From contig NC_133236.1 in the NCBI RefSeq assembly GCF_040436345.1, forward strand, positions 13,570,443 to 13,634,442: 64,000 bases of DNA, in the 5' to 3' direction. The stretch comes from Pagrus major. Taxonomy: Eukaryota; Chordata; Actinopteri; Spariformes; Sparidae. The notes under the pieces were generated by a model, which was given only the letters and a program-made list of their open reading frames with translations, made no database searches and was not told the origin of the DNA. Each line of letters opens with the position of its first letter. Positions within the stretch are counted from its first letter, which is position 1. A program made the translations under genes and the position numbers. Positions 26,423 to 40,400 of the stretch are shown here, in pieces.

Positions 26423-26428
26423 TAAAAC
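26423..26428 (+). other. Polyadenylation signal of grem1
   Basis: AATAAA lies in GTAAATAAAACAGC about 485 bp after the stop codon. The gap 25939-26744 contains only the two facing 3' UTRs. A minus-strand ATTAAA near 26468 could serve fmn1. Confidence 0.65.
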
Positions 26429-26744
26429 AGCTTCCAAGCTATGAGATCACATATTTTCTAATCAGCGACTTTAATTGTGGAAAAAGTATTGAAAAGATTA
26501 AATTTTACATGTCAGAAATCAACGCAAAATGCCAGAATCTATACACATTCGAAACTATAAATGATGTCTACGTATTGCACAAAAGATCCTTTCAATCTCT
26601 TAAATTTAAATACATTGTTATGGAGCAAATTATATTACATAAAGCTGTCAGTTGAAGCAGGAAATGTTGGTTTGGTATCATGGTCCACATCCAGTTGGGT
26701 CGGGCTCGTATGATTTTGGGACTGTAGCATCTTTCCTGGGTCTC

Positions 26745-29700
26745 TTAAGAAGAAGACATGTTGACTTCTTTCTGGCGCAGTCGCTCTTTCTGTTGGGAGC
26801 AAATTATGATTCATAAATAGAGTTGAAACTACAAATTCAATCAAAGCAGCAAGGAAGACTTTTGAATGTGCATGCTTTCATCTGCATTGCTGCCAGGTCA
26901 AAACCAGGTTAAGGAAATGTCTGTTTTTACAGAAAGAGGCACATACACAGAGGAAAATCTCTTTACCTCTTCAGTATATCGACTCAACTGAATCAATCCT
27001 GTCTTACCAGACTGTTAGGGTTGATCCTCCTGGTCTCCACCTTCTTCTCTGCCGTGATCCTCTTCACTGACAGCTGAGCCTCTTTTAATCTGAAAAAACA
27101 ACAACATTGTGTCAGGTTCATTGGTTTGATTGGTTTAATAAAACTTTGGCACATATACAAAAAAAACACTGAACCATTAATTAGTAGCAGGCATTTTTTG
27201 TCAACATTTATATAATTTAACACAAATGAATAAATAAAATGAGGTCAGTGTCAATACAATTAAGATAAATCAAGCGAAAGAAATGAACAAACATTTCCTC
27301 TAGACACCACTTTTGACCCACAATGACATGAAATCGGGCGTTACACTGTCCATCTGTCACATGTAGTTCTTCAGACAGTGGCTGGGCTTTTTCAACAACA
27401 TTGGTTGATTTCTGGCATTTAATAAATACACAGATCAGCCAAAGCACAGACAAAACACCATCTTTGTGGGAGTTAATTACTCATTGGGCAATAACATGTT
27501 GACTCTTACGACTCTTACAGTTAGGCGTGAGTAAGTTGTGAAAAAAAATTTCAAGCCATTATTATTTTTTCTGAGCTGAACCCATTTTCTGGACTTCTGG
27601 ACAGCAGTGGTGATTCTAGAGGTGTACGTGCAGAGGGTTATCTGATACCTCTCTTTGGAGATGCTCTTGTTCTCCCTCTTCCACCTGGCCTTGAAGTCAG
27701 CACAAAACTCAAACCAGACCATGAAGAGATAATCTGTGGTCACGTCCTTCTCTCCCGTCTTGGGCTTCAGTCCAAAGTACAGAGCCAAGTCCTGAAAACT
27801 GAACAACAAGCATAAAAAGAGAAGATTAAAAACACAAAAAAAACAAGATGGAGGATTTAATCTGCTTAGACGCCATGTTAGTTATTTTTCTGCCACCAGC
27901 GGTTGGTTTTCAGTTTAGCAGTCTGTTGCTACGAGCAACCACGACTGGCAGAGTTACGTAGTGGTTTATCCAACTGACATTGTTACATCGGCCATTTTAT
28001 TATTGTAAATCTGTTTACAAGCAAATATTGGCAAGTATAGCACCAAGCAAGAAGTGCTAGCTTACAATCATACAAGCTGTCTGAAGCATATGTATAGTCT
28101 AGGTAATATAATACCGCTTTTCCACCAAAATTAGTGGGTATACACAGGTTTTTTTAAACCCACTTCCCGCAGGCAAGTCAGCCGTCTGTGATTTCTATCT
28201 GAAGCGGGGCCGGGCACTAAACCAGAAGTTAGCTGGCTCAGTCAGCGATCCAGGTATTTTCATAAATGTGAAGTCAAGCTTTATTGGCTTTAAAACACCA
28301 CTTTGATAGGAATGAACGGGGCTCTGTGTCCAGTAATAAAACATCTTTAATAGGCCGCATTTTTAAAATTCCTTCCTTATTTACGCGCCACCACCGGATG
28401 TTGATAATGCGTCATCACTTCGCGCGGCAGATTTTAGCGGGTTCACCCAGGTTTTACATTCAGATCAAAGCCGAGCCGAGCCGAGGTGATAAAATCTGGG
28501 TCTGCTGCAGCGTCAATTGACCCGGGTGTAAATGCCCATTCACATTGCACACAAAAGCCCGATCATAGTGGGTGGGATTTTTGACCAGTGGTAAAGGGGT
28601 ATAATGATGGTAATAACTACATATGACTATTAACCACAAGCCCATTCTCTGTTTGAGAAAGAACACTGACCAGACAGGAAGAAACACTGACTGGAGGCGG
28701 GCTGTAAGTGTTAATAGACCCTATTCACGTGGTGGCCATTTTCCTGTTTCCTCTTGCTTTGGTTTGTCAAATGTGAGCATGCTGTAAACATTTTTGTGGT
28801 TGACGCTGAATCTAAAAACCAACTTCTATAAGACTAGTATGATGCACACAAAATAACAGCATTATTTCATTCTCTAACCTTTTCTGTACAGTCATCAACT
28901 GATAGGAAGCTTCTGCGTGTTCTTTTCGTGCTGAGAAGAAACAGACAAGGAAACAGTTTAATTGCATCCAGACTCCCCCAAAAAACACAGATTACAGTAT
29001 ATTCTGAACAGACATAATCCCTGTGGAGACTCTGTTGATATAAATACTGATGATGACCATGTCAAATGGAGCCAGACAACCATTTGAGTCTCTTCAAAAC
29101 AGCAATTACACAGTCAGTTATTCAACAATGGAGCCATTCTTTTTTTGCTGCCACTTTCAAATTGCAATGCCATTATCACAAAATAACAGGCGCACTACTA
29201 CCTGTGTCTGCCTCCCTGTAATGTGGGATTCTGCTTTAGCCTCCACATAAATGTCCAGCTCACCAAACGTGAACGTGGAAACCTTAAAACGTGGAGTGCA
29301 TCAGTCAGTTGGATGAATGTTTCCCAGTGCCTGTGTGTCTCAGGGCAGGAGTCCTTCAGTCACTGCCAAATCTGTCTGATCCCTATCTGAGTGTCTAGCC
29401 TTTACTCTGACTTCATCCTATCTCCCGCACACACAGATACCAAAAACAGTCCATGAAATAAGAAGAGGGACAAAGATATTCAAGCCAGTAACATGACGAA
29501 GACAATAGAATAGGTTAGATGGAACATATGAGAGAAAATTGAATTAATAAAATATTTTCTGTAATGTTAAATATCACCGTTGAGCCTTTAAATGGCTCCA
29601 GATGTCTTAACAAAGGTTTATTTCTTCACCGAGCACTAGCTCCAGAAAGAAATCTACGCTGTTAGAACAAAGTCATCTAATGCCTCTTCTTGAAAATCTA

Positions 29701-32700
29701 AAATCTGCATGATATACGACTGTAACTGCTCACCGCTGAGAACAAAAGCCTCCATCTTGTCCTTAAACGGCTGCAGGTGTTCCTCAGGAGAATCAGAGCA
29801 AACTTTCTGCACATCTTTCTCACATCCTGAAACAAAAACAAACAAGAGAATAGTTTAAGAAATGGGGGAAAATACGCTTAACAATTCTTTTTATGTTTCA
29901 TATATTTTAAATACCATAAACATTGTTTACATTTGCTGTTAAAGCTGCACGTCAGCAGTATGACAACAGTAGTCAGATCTCTCACACAGAAGCAAATCAT
30001 TTTAAACCTGCAATGATTCGCCAGATTGAGGGAATTTTGCTCCTCAGCAGCACTTTAGGAAGTAAGGCATGGTTTGTTTATTGGTCTTGAAAAAACAGAT
30101 TTTGAATTAAAATGGGTCAGCAGACAAGCTACAGTAGCAGCTTCGTGCGGCTGTACTTGAGCTAAATGCTAATGTCTGCACACTAAAATACTCACAGTAG
30201 AAATGCTAAAATGCCAATGTCTAGTAAAAAATTTTTTTAGTGTGTTAGCATGCTAACATGCTAATAAGCTCCAAACACAAAGTACAAAGAGATGAAGTCA
30301 CTCCCCTTCCGATTTCCCTCATGGGACCTTGTTTCAGATAAACTTTGTATGGAGAGAGACACATTTTGGATCCTGTTTGAATTGTGCCATGAATCACACA
30401 TACGATGTTTGTCAATCTAAAAGATCATTTTCCAATTCAATAAAGAAACTAGATGATATTTTACTTAAATTACAACTTTCTTGACTTGAAAAATGATCTT
30501 CCATCTAGTAGATGTTCAGACTTTTCACACAAAAACCCACAAGTTTCACCTTTACGATGTTGCTAAAGGAAACATCAGAGGATCATAAAGATTCATCCTC
30601 TTGGGATCATGAATGCCAGTATAAGACTTGAGTGGCTGACCGACACTGCCATTCTTAGATCCACTGGCATGGTTAAAACATTGGATCCTACATTTCCCAA
30701 TAATGCATCTTTTGGTACAGAGCCATTGGCTGCTAAACACCAATTTCTCCACACTCCACTGCTTGTAAAAGATTGTCTCCAAGCTTAACCTGATAACCCT
30801 GAAGACTTAACTGAGACATCATCTGGGTTGCTTTACTCCTTTGACTCCCCTCCACAGCCACTGAAGACGATATACAACAGTTTGTGCAGGCCGTGCAGTG
30901 CTCGTCATAACTAAACTTGACGTGGGAAATGTGCCCCTTTAAGCTGCACACGCCTTGAACCATCATGTTCTTGGTGTTTGAAGAAAGTGTTGTTGAGCCC
31001 AGCTTTCTTTGGACAAAATCACTTTTTCAGAGCTTTAACCTAAACCTGCGACATGATGGCTTAAGAAAGACAGAGAGAGAGTTCTGGGTTAAACTAGCTC
31101 CACCTGTGCCCAAGCAGGAGGTTATCGGCACGGCTTCCTCTTTAGATATCACTTATTGAGATTCACCCAGAGATGGCGACTGCTCGCCCCCTCTCCCTCT
31201 CCCTCTCTCTTCCCCTGGTAGTCTGTGGCTCCACGTTGCTCTGCGTCCAATCAGTGGATCAGAGGAGCCAGTCTGCGGAGCCAGTCATAATAGAGGCTGC
31301 AGAGGGAGCCGAGCCCCTGCCCCCCCCCCCCGCCACCCAACCCCGACGCTCGATCAACATCTCCCAGATAAGATTACAAAAGAATACTGTTTTCATTCAG
31401 CATTTGTGTAAACTGTGGAGGCGGGTATCTCTCTCTCTCCCCTTTCTTTCTTTTGTCTGCCTTTTGTGTCCGACAGAGGTTTGCTTACTTCAGACTGAAG
31501 AGGGTTGTAGACCTCCACATAAACAGAGCCGGCTGATGAGGAGTGTGGTGCGCTCAGATGTGAGACTGAAGTTACACAAACTTTAGTGAAGCAGGGATTT
31601 GGTTTCATGGTGAGGGAATGAATGCTTTCTTAAAGGGAAGGTTTTGATGATGACGTGTTTACATCGGCCGCCTCGTGAATAGCAACAATACTCCTGTTGG
31701 ATTCCACAGTGATATTAATCAATCAAGGAAACCAAACACAGGCTGAACCAGAGTAAGAAGGAAGTACTACGTCTTCACAATGAATATTTTTATATTAAAA
31801 AAGCATAAATGTGCATAAAGATACTGTCTTATACCAATGATGAATCTCTATAACTGCAGCATAGTCCATACAGTATTTGATTATGTGGATTAAGGCAATA
31901 TTTTAAGTGCAAAGGTAATGAAAATTATACTGGAAATCGACCTAGCCAATAGAGTCTCAACATCAAGAGTTGTAGTTTTTAAATTATTGGTTTACCTCAA
32001 AATACAAAACAAGACTAGAGTCTACAGCCATGTTTACAGCAAGTTAGTGGTTCTCAAACTTTTTCAAGTCAAGAACCCCGAAACTGAACAAATTTTAACC
32101 CACATTCAATAAGTTTTGTACCAGTGTCCCCCATTTGCTAAGAATTTTACTCATTAATCTATAGTTAGTGTATGAAACCCATGACCATGACAAAATAGTT
32201 ATACCTTGCCTGCCTAACATTCTCACAATGACAATGCTAACACAATGTGTTAAGCAGGTATAATATTTACCATGTTCACCATCTTAGCTTGCTATTTTTT
32301 GCTGATTAGCACTAAATGCAAAATGCAGCTGACGCTGAGTTTAAGACAAAGGCTAAATCCAAATGTCGCACTGTGATGCGTTCACAGTCATCATGTCAAA
32401 TCTGCGGGGTGGGAGACGGCAAGGCTGATATAAGCTACAGATAAACGGGCTTGAAGACTACATTAACAAAAGGCATTTGATGACTTATATATTTAAGTCT
32501 GCACCCCAAGTGGATTCTCTGAAAGTCTTCAGATAGTCTGCTTGAGGCCCCTTGTAGACTGGTTATTACAAGTCAGCCACATGGTGGCGCTATATGTAGG
32601 CAAAGTCAGTGCATCGTCAAAGTCGATAGATTCATCTTCTGGAGACCGTGAATGTACAGGAGTTCATGACAAGCCCTCAAATCACAGCTGAGATATAGAG

Positions 32701-34412
32701 CACTGCCCCTAGTTTGGCTATAGGCATATTTAGAGGAAGCTTATTTATGTTTATGTTTATGTTTATGTTTTGTGTTTGTCAATACATCTTTGTAAATTCA
32801 TTTGAACTCTCCAATATAGACCTACAAAAATCCTGTACCAGTCCAGCCATAGGTAGTTTCCAATGAAAACATCTCTGTAGATTATTGAGAGTAACTGAGG
32901 CAGAGCTTCTGGAAAAATACATCGAAGGTGTACTTCTAAATTTAATTCAAAATACAGACAAAATTCTGTTCACCTCCATTGTACTGGCTTGGAGTAAGAA
33001 CAGACAAATAAAAACAAATCTGCATGGCTAGATACCACAACAGATAAGTGAGAAAGAATGTTTTCTATAGTATTTTGGATTCAATTTTTTACAACATGGA
33101 TGACTTAAGAGAAACTAAACTCCCTTTAACCGTGTTGGGAAACATTTCATACCAACCAAACAGAAAACACGGGGATGAGGGCGGTTCAAACGGGCAGAAC
33201 AAAAGGGACCCTGCGACGGGCAATCCAGATTGCACGGTGGTTTGGGTAGATGGGTAGATAAGACAGCGCTGTGTTGAGAGGTAAAGAAAGCTATCTGTGG
33301 CACACATCTGGGGGCCACACTGGAGCCCAGGTGATACGGCCGAGCGATTTACGGATCCATGCATCTCTGCAGGGGCCCGTGCTGATACGCTGTAGATACT
33401 GGAGGTCTGGAGATTACATAAGTGGGAAGCTATGGTCTCCCTGCGCTGGCGACAGGGACACAAAGGCAGGAGATCTGATGGGCAGGAGGATTAGAAGCTA
33501 GATCTGAAAGGCGCCAGGCCAGTATCAGCAGCAAGACTCCTAGTCTCTCAATACACGCACAGTGAAACATGGCCAAAAACACATGTATACATCGGGAAAC
33601 AACAATGCACTCACTCACAATCGTACACATGTAAGAGTAAGCATTGTCCTCAACGTGACTCGTCTGGTTTGACTGACTGGCATGCTGAATGGCGTCATAT
33701 GGGCACACTTAGAGAGGAGAACGGGCAAGAAAGACGAGAGGAAATCTTTTGTTCTGGAGCCTTAGCTAACTCGAGTCTGGTCAAAGAAGCAGGCCTTTAG
33801 CCGTAAGTATAAACAGTTACTGAATGGCTGGGGCCAGTGATGGGAAACCCGGGTGGTGAGCTGTTGGAGGGTGTGGGGGGTGTGTGTGAGGAAAAACGAT
33901 GCCAGACCGGGTCGAGGTTTGTTCTGTGGGAACCTCTAAAAATCAGAGTGATAGAGTTTCACAGGCTGGCTGAGGTTTTCAAACATAAAACACACAACAG
34001 AATGACCGCAAGGAGACTCTTCCAGTCTCCCCGTCAACACGGATGCTGGAGCTCACCGTCTGCGTTTTGGGGAATGTGTGCAACCGTCAAACATCATGAG
34101 GGGGAGAAGAGGATTGGCATTGATTACTCTACAGGGGTGTTTAGAGAGAAGGAGCTGGAGCAGATGAAGGTTGCAGCGGTGACATCACGTACTTGTCAGG
34201 TCTCGTCCGAGCTGTCTGAGGTCTCTGTTGAGGTCGTCAAACTTGACCTGCGCTGCCAGGAAGACGTCCTGAGGTTCAGGAAGTGGGAAAGTACTCTTGT
34301 CTGTACCGGAGTTCTGGTGGAATACAATCAAAAATAAAACATGACTGTTGAATCAGGGATGAGAAATGTGTTGTATCTTTAGATTCAACATTACTGTGTC
34401 AAAATGGACATC

Positions 34413-34457
<45 letters not shown>

Positions 34458-37400
34458 CCATTAACCAATAGAAGCATGCACAACCATTTTTCCAAATACA
34501 ATCTATGTTCAAATATTCAGAGGAAAACAATATAAACACTTCCGTTTTATGTAGATTCAAGCACACAAAGCAACAGTAATACTGTATGTCAATAACAGAG
34601 CAACTAACTATACCTTATCCACATTGTGCAGGTAATATGACACCACGTAGTCCACCAGACTGATACGATTGTCCTGAGAAGAAATGCAGGAAAATGACAT
34701 CAGTAAAAGGTTAAACCTCAGTGTACAGGCTAGTAGCTCCCCGTCATATCTCAGTACCTTCACCAGGACCATTTGATGAAGTGTTTTTTCTCTATAAAGA
34801 TAATTTACTACATGATATTCAGACTGTATGCAAAGTGTAGAAAGGACCATTTGTGACCACAAGTGAAAGAACAAATCCAGAGTGTGCTTCATGGACTTTT
34901 ATACCCAGGGTTCTGCCTCTCAGGCTACAATCCGTAACCCTGTGATTGTCAAAGTTTGAGTTTGCCTTACCCTGCTCTTCACATCCTTCAGTTTAGGTAG
35001 AATCTCCAGTCCAAAGCCGTCGGCCTGACCTCTGACCCTGCTGCCTCCATTCATGTGGTTCCCCAAGGCCAACACCAGTCCCACCACTCTCCTCACACCA
35101 TCGCTCTCCAGCAGAGCCTCATAACAGAAAGCACACACAGGATCAACCACAAGTCATGGTTTCATACCACTGGAAACACCTTGTTATAAAAGGTTAGATT
35201 GTGAATTCTTGAAATCTGACACAGTTTTCCTACCTCACAGACTCTGGAGACTGTGTTGAGCTTGCGTTGGATGGACGAGATCCCATCGATGAAGGCCGAC
35301 TGGAAGATGATGCAGTGAGCTCTGCCTGCAAAGTCCGGGATCTGAGAGAGCTCGTACAGGAACCTAAAACAGACAGTAAGAGGACAAGATGCGATGAATG
35401 TTGTCCATCTGTCTTAGACCTGCTTAAACCCATTGAGCAAAAACATATCCAAAAGACGTCAAAGTCAAAAGACGACTAAAGAACTTCAGAAAGTTTTTAT
35501 GAAGGCCAATTTTTACTCCATGTAATGATGCACTTTACCAGGAGAGCTATTTATCAGCTTTAATACATATCATGTTTTGGTCACCCAACCTTCATCAGGT
35601 AGACTAATATTCCAAGGTTTGATGACCAAACATGAAGTTTTAATAGAGCTAATAAATAGCTCACCCAGTGAAGTGCATGCCTCACGCAGGCTACTGAGGT
35701 TGAGGTTTGGAGTTCAAATCCTCCCTGTAGCTTTTGCTGCATGGAGTAACATTTGGACTTCACAGAAACTTTAATTTTGAACCACAAGAAGTTCTTTAGA
35801 AGTTGAAAAGATGTCTTAAATTAAATGGTAAAAACTTTCATTTTGTTCACTTGGAAATTACTGGCGAACATTGAAAAGACGTCTAAAAAAGGTGCAAAAA
35901 AAAAAACGTTCACTGTGGCTCTCCACTGAACGTTGACTTGACATCTTTTGGATATGTTTTCAGTTTTGTTTGAGATTTCTCTCAGCAGGTGAGATACTGA
36001 CTGTTCGGGTTTGTCCAGCAGTTTAACTTCCTCTTTCTCTGACGTCTCGTAGTGTTTCTTGATTGTCTCCAGTTCCTCCGGCTGCGCTCTCTGACAAATT
36101 GGCAATAACATATAAATAACGGGCTCATAATTGTACAATCAAACTTATTAGTAAACCGCCGTGAAGTGTGCTGTAATACCTACATTTTCATACAGCGCTT
36201 CAATGGTCTCCAAGTCCACCACGGAGTGATCCACTGTCAGTATGGCTAGAAGTAGAACAGATATAAAACAGTTCATTTAATGTGTTAATGTGCATGAGGC
36301 GTCTTGTATAATCAAACAAAGGAAAATGACTTTTCAAAGATCACTGTGCTCATTTTGAGGATGAGGAAACAAACAAACAGAACTGAAGAAATACAGAATG
36401 GGAATTTGTAGTAAAAGTTTCTGGTGATCCCTCCTGTGGTTTCCTGAAAAGAAAGATTTTTTTGAGTTTGGGATTAGCAATGCAGATATCTTCTCTGTAA
36501 CCGTCTTGCTGACATTGTGGTGAATGTTTTAAACTTTAATCCTACTTTAAATTCACCAGCAGCTCATATTCAGAGTGAAATTCAGGCCAACTGCAGTGTG
36601 ATGCCGAGGTTGAAGTTAGACGAGGGTGATGTTCAGGGAACTGCGGTTACCTGAATGTTTACAGATGAAGACTGCAGGCTGGGAGAAGTTTTTAGATACT
36701 TTAGTAGACGTAGCAATGATGCAACTAAGGAAAAAATACTCCTCTACATTCAAAACCTCACTTGAGCAAAAGTCACATCCATCAAAGTCCTCACTGTGTA
36801 TCCAAAATAGACTCTGTTAGTATTATTACATGTTATACTATTAGAATATTATTATGGATGATAGAGTTTATTTTAATCATATCATATACGATAAGTTGCT
36901 ACTATTTAATTTAATAACATTGCCTTGATTTTTAAAATCTTTATCTGCAAAGGATTACGATTCCAATATCAGGCATCAAAGGATATCCGATGACAATTAG
37001 CCTTCCTGCTAACTCAGATGCATTTATGTTATTGCTTGAATTTTAATGAATATACATTATAAAGCTGTCAGATAAATGTAATGGACAGAAAAGTACAATA
37101 TCTTATACTTAAATGGAATAAAAAGTCAAATGAGGCATAAAATTAAAATACTTGTGATTGGCAGCTCAGAGTAAAACACACCTACCTCATTATAAGCTTT
37201 GTTTACATACGGTACTGGAGACACTTTAATAAAACTTAATTCAGAGCATTTGATTGATGAATTGGTACGACAGCAAATGTGGCAAATGTAGGTTTGCTTT
37301 AACTACTTCTACTACTTTAACGTTACGTTAAAATTTTTAGCACTTTTATTTTTGACAAATTGTGATCAAGGAAATAGTAAAAACAATAATTTTAACTAAA

Positions 37401-40400
37401 TTTAAAATCTGTTATCGTACTCCATTTTTGATGCTTTCATTCACTCTTTGATCAAATCATATTACCATATTAAACATGAGCATGTACATGAGTCCGTGTT
37501 TATTTCCTGTCGCAGTCCTTCCTAAAATCAGCAGCTGACAGGAAGCACTCTGTGACATGCACGGTTTCTTAGCAACACACCTTAGTGGATGAAACGCTCT
37601 GTGACTCACCTTGTTGAATGTCTTTCATCTCCAGGTGGAGGCTCGATATGAGGATGCCCACGGCCTGAGAGCGCTTCCCATCCAGCAGCTTAATGAGCTG
37701 AAACACACACACACGCACACACGGTTACTATGACGACCTTACCACCACAAACCATTAGTTAGCCATTAGTGGAGGGTCTATTGTGAAGAGATGGAGTAAA
37801 ATAAACACCATGCATTAGCTTTTCTTGTATTTGTAACTTGGTGGGAATTAAGGATTTGATTTATCTATACAAACTTCAGTAACAGGTGAGTAATATGAGT
37901 TATGTTTGAACAAATAGGATCTTATTTAGCCTTTTTATCTGACTGAGCTCTATGTCATCTTCCTTCTCATTGTCTGTGCCCTTGTTTTTAAGAGGCGCAA
38001 CACAAAAAATCCAGCCGAGGAACTGAATTTTAGGATTTGGGAGTAAAAATGACTAAATAGACACCGGACAATGGAAACATATCGTGTACAGAGAGCTGAA
38101 TCTATAATTTGACTGGTATTAACTGATAATTGTGTCTAAATCTGGATTATATAACACTCTGACAAATTTATAATAATCTGACATCTGTAAACTCAGTGGT
38201 ATTACCCCCTCTAGTGGACAAGCAACATATTACAAATAATCCCACAAAACCTGACGTGTGTTTTGCATGTTTGTCAGGTTAGTTTTGCATGTTACCTTCC
38301 TGGCTTTGGCTTTCTTCTCATACACCTCTGACAGCGGCTTCCTCTTGGTCTGCGTGGTGGTTTTGGCGAAGAGATCCTCAAACTCGCTGGCGTTAATCAA
38401 GTTCGGTTCCTCTAAAATGTTCCACAGTATGTTGTTACTGAGGGAGAGAGACACATAATGTTGAATCAGCTTGTGTTTTGATCTGTTGGTCTATGAAACA
38501 CAACACAAATGTGTGGATCTGGGTTGGACATTAAAGGCATCTGCAGATTATATTCTGGATTACAGTTTTATGTATAAAATGTCAGGAACGTTTTAAAAAA
38601 TGCAAAATTGCTATTTCTCAGAGCCCAAGGTGACGTCTTCAAATGTCTATTTTTGTGCGAACAACGGTCTAAAACCCAGAGAGTCAGAGAAGAACAGAAA
38701 GTAAAAGCTTGGGTTGCACTATACGGAAGTTCAAAATGGCCAATATCAAAGAAATATGCAAGATATTATAAAATAAATAACTATTTAAACAAGTGAAAGA
38801 AATATAACTAAACTGAGACTGCGAAATAGGTAATATTAAACTAAAGCATTATAGAAATATTAACTTCTTATTTTCTCATTAATTATTTTGTTTTTTATTT
38901 TATGTTTTAAATGATTAAACTTGTTTTAATAAAAAACAAGTTTAATCATTTAAAACAAAATAAAAAAAATAAAAGTTAATTCTTTTTACAGTGTCTTTGT
39001 CTTGTGATGTGATGAGTATAAATCAATAATCCAAAAATGTAATTCAACGTTCCAAACCCTTCAGCGCTCTAATTTAACTGACATTACATTTTCAGAGATT
39101 TTAAATTGTTTGCACCTATAATTTCCACAATAAGCAATCTGAGGTTTGACTTTTTCTTTTTTCTCTTTCTTTCTTTGTTTTTCCTTTTCTAATCTGTATA
39201 GTAATTAATTTCATGTGTCTAATTGATTTATCTAATTTGCAGGTGTTTTTGGATCCATTGGTTTCAGGCCTCATTATGGCTCTTTTAAAAATTTTGACAC
39301 TTTAACTTCAGTGATTTGATTAGTCACAGACACTTTTAATCAAATGACACGACAGTGCAGGAAAGCAGAAAGTTTGTATTTTCTTATTTAATGTGTGAAC
39401 CTACTTGTTGTCCTGGATCTGGATCCTGTTCCAGTAAAGAGGCTTCATGGGTTGGGATGGCTCCACCGCTGGTTTCCTGGGAGGTTTATCAATCATGAAA
39501 CCTCCACCTGGAGGAGGAGGTGGTGGGGGAGCTAAGCCGGGCATGGATGGAGGAGGTGGAGGAGGTGGTGGTGGTGGTGGAGGACCATTTGAGGGCTGCA
39601 TGTTGTTCAGGGGTGCAGACAAACATGGAGGAGGTGGAGGTGGAGGAGGAGGAGGCAGATTGTGTGTTTTGGTTGGTAACGTCTGAGGAGGAGCAGGTGG
39701 TTGTTCAGATGGAAGAAGAAGAAGGTCGTGCGATGATGAAGTGTCATCTCTCTGACCGGCCAGGCTGAGGCTGATAGAAGTCAGGTCCAGCTTTCTGGGG
39801 TTCACTCTCTGCTGCTGGGGGTTTGTTCCTTCTCCGTCCTCAGGAGTCTTAACAAAGGTCTCTCGGTCTGTCTGGATGCAGACTGTGCGGAAGGATTTGT
39901 GTATAAAATCGTCTCCAGTCGACACAGCGACATCTTTGAGTTCCCCTCGACGACCGGTACCAGCCTGGGAGAGCTTGGCCTGCAGCTCTGCCACAGTGAA
40001 CTCCAGACGGGCGACATTGTCCTCGTTTTCCACCCTCAGCCTGGAGACCTGCTGTCCATAATCCTCCTGAAAACAGTATCAGTTAGACACGACCTCACTT
40101 TGTGTCAATCAACTGTGAATCTCTACTGATCTTCCAAACCACAATATTAGTTATTACTTGTTTAAAACAGCCTATGTTAAACTTTGAGTATTGTTTTGCT
40201 TAGTAACAGACCCATGGCCCATGGACTGCCAGAGCCAGGCTAGGTGTTTCCCTCTGTTTCCAGTCTTTGTGCTAAGCTAGGCTAACTGGTTTACTGGCTT
40301 CAAGTTCATATGTTTTGTGCAGACAGTCCTATCATCTAACTCATCTGCAAGAAAGCATATGAGGATGTATACAGTAACTTAAAGGTACACTATGTAGTTG

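Noticed and set aside
33837-34337. 166-codon plus-strand frame in an fmn1 intron
   Set aside because: It runs antisense through the fmn1 exon at 34193-34313 and has no family resemblance; it is a composition shadow in the GC-richer island.
35655-35745. Functional tRNA gene
   Set aside because: Box-like words are present, but the acceptor and anticodon stems do not pair convincingly; a SINE fragment is more likely.
39447-39768. Poly-Gly and Glu/Val-rich plus-strand frames
   Set aside because: They are the antisense of the fmn1 FH1 proline runs.
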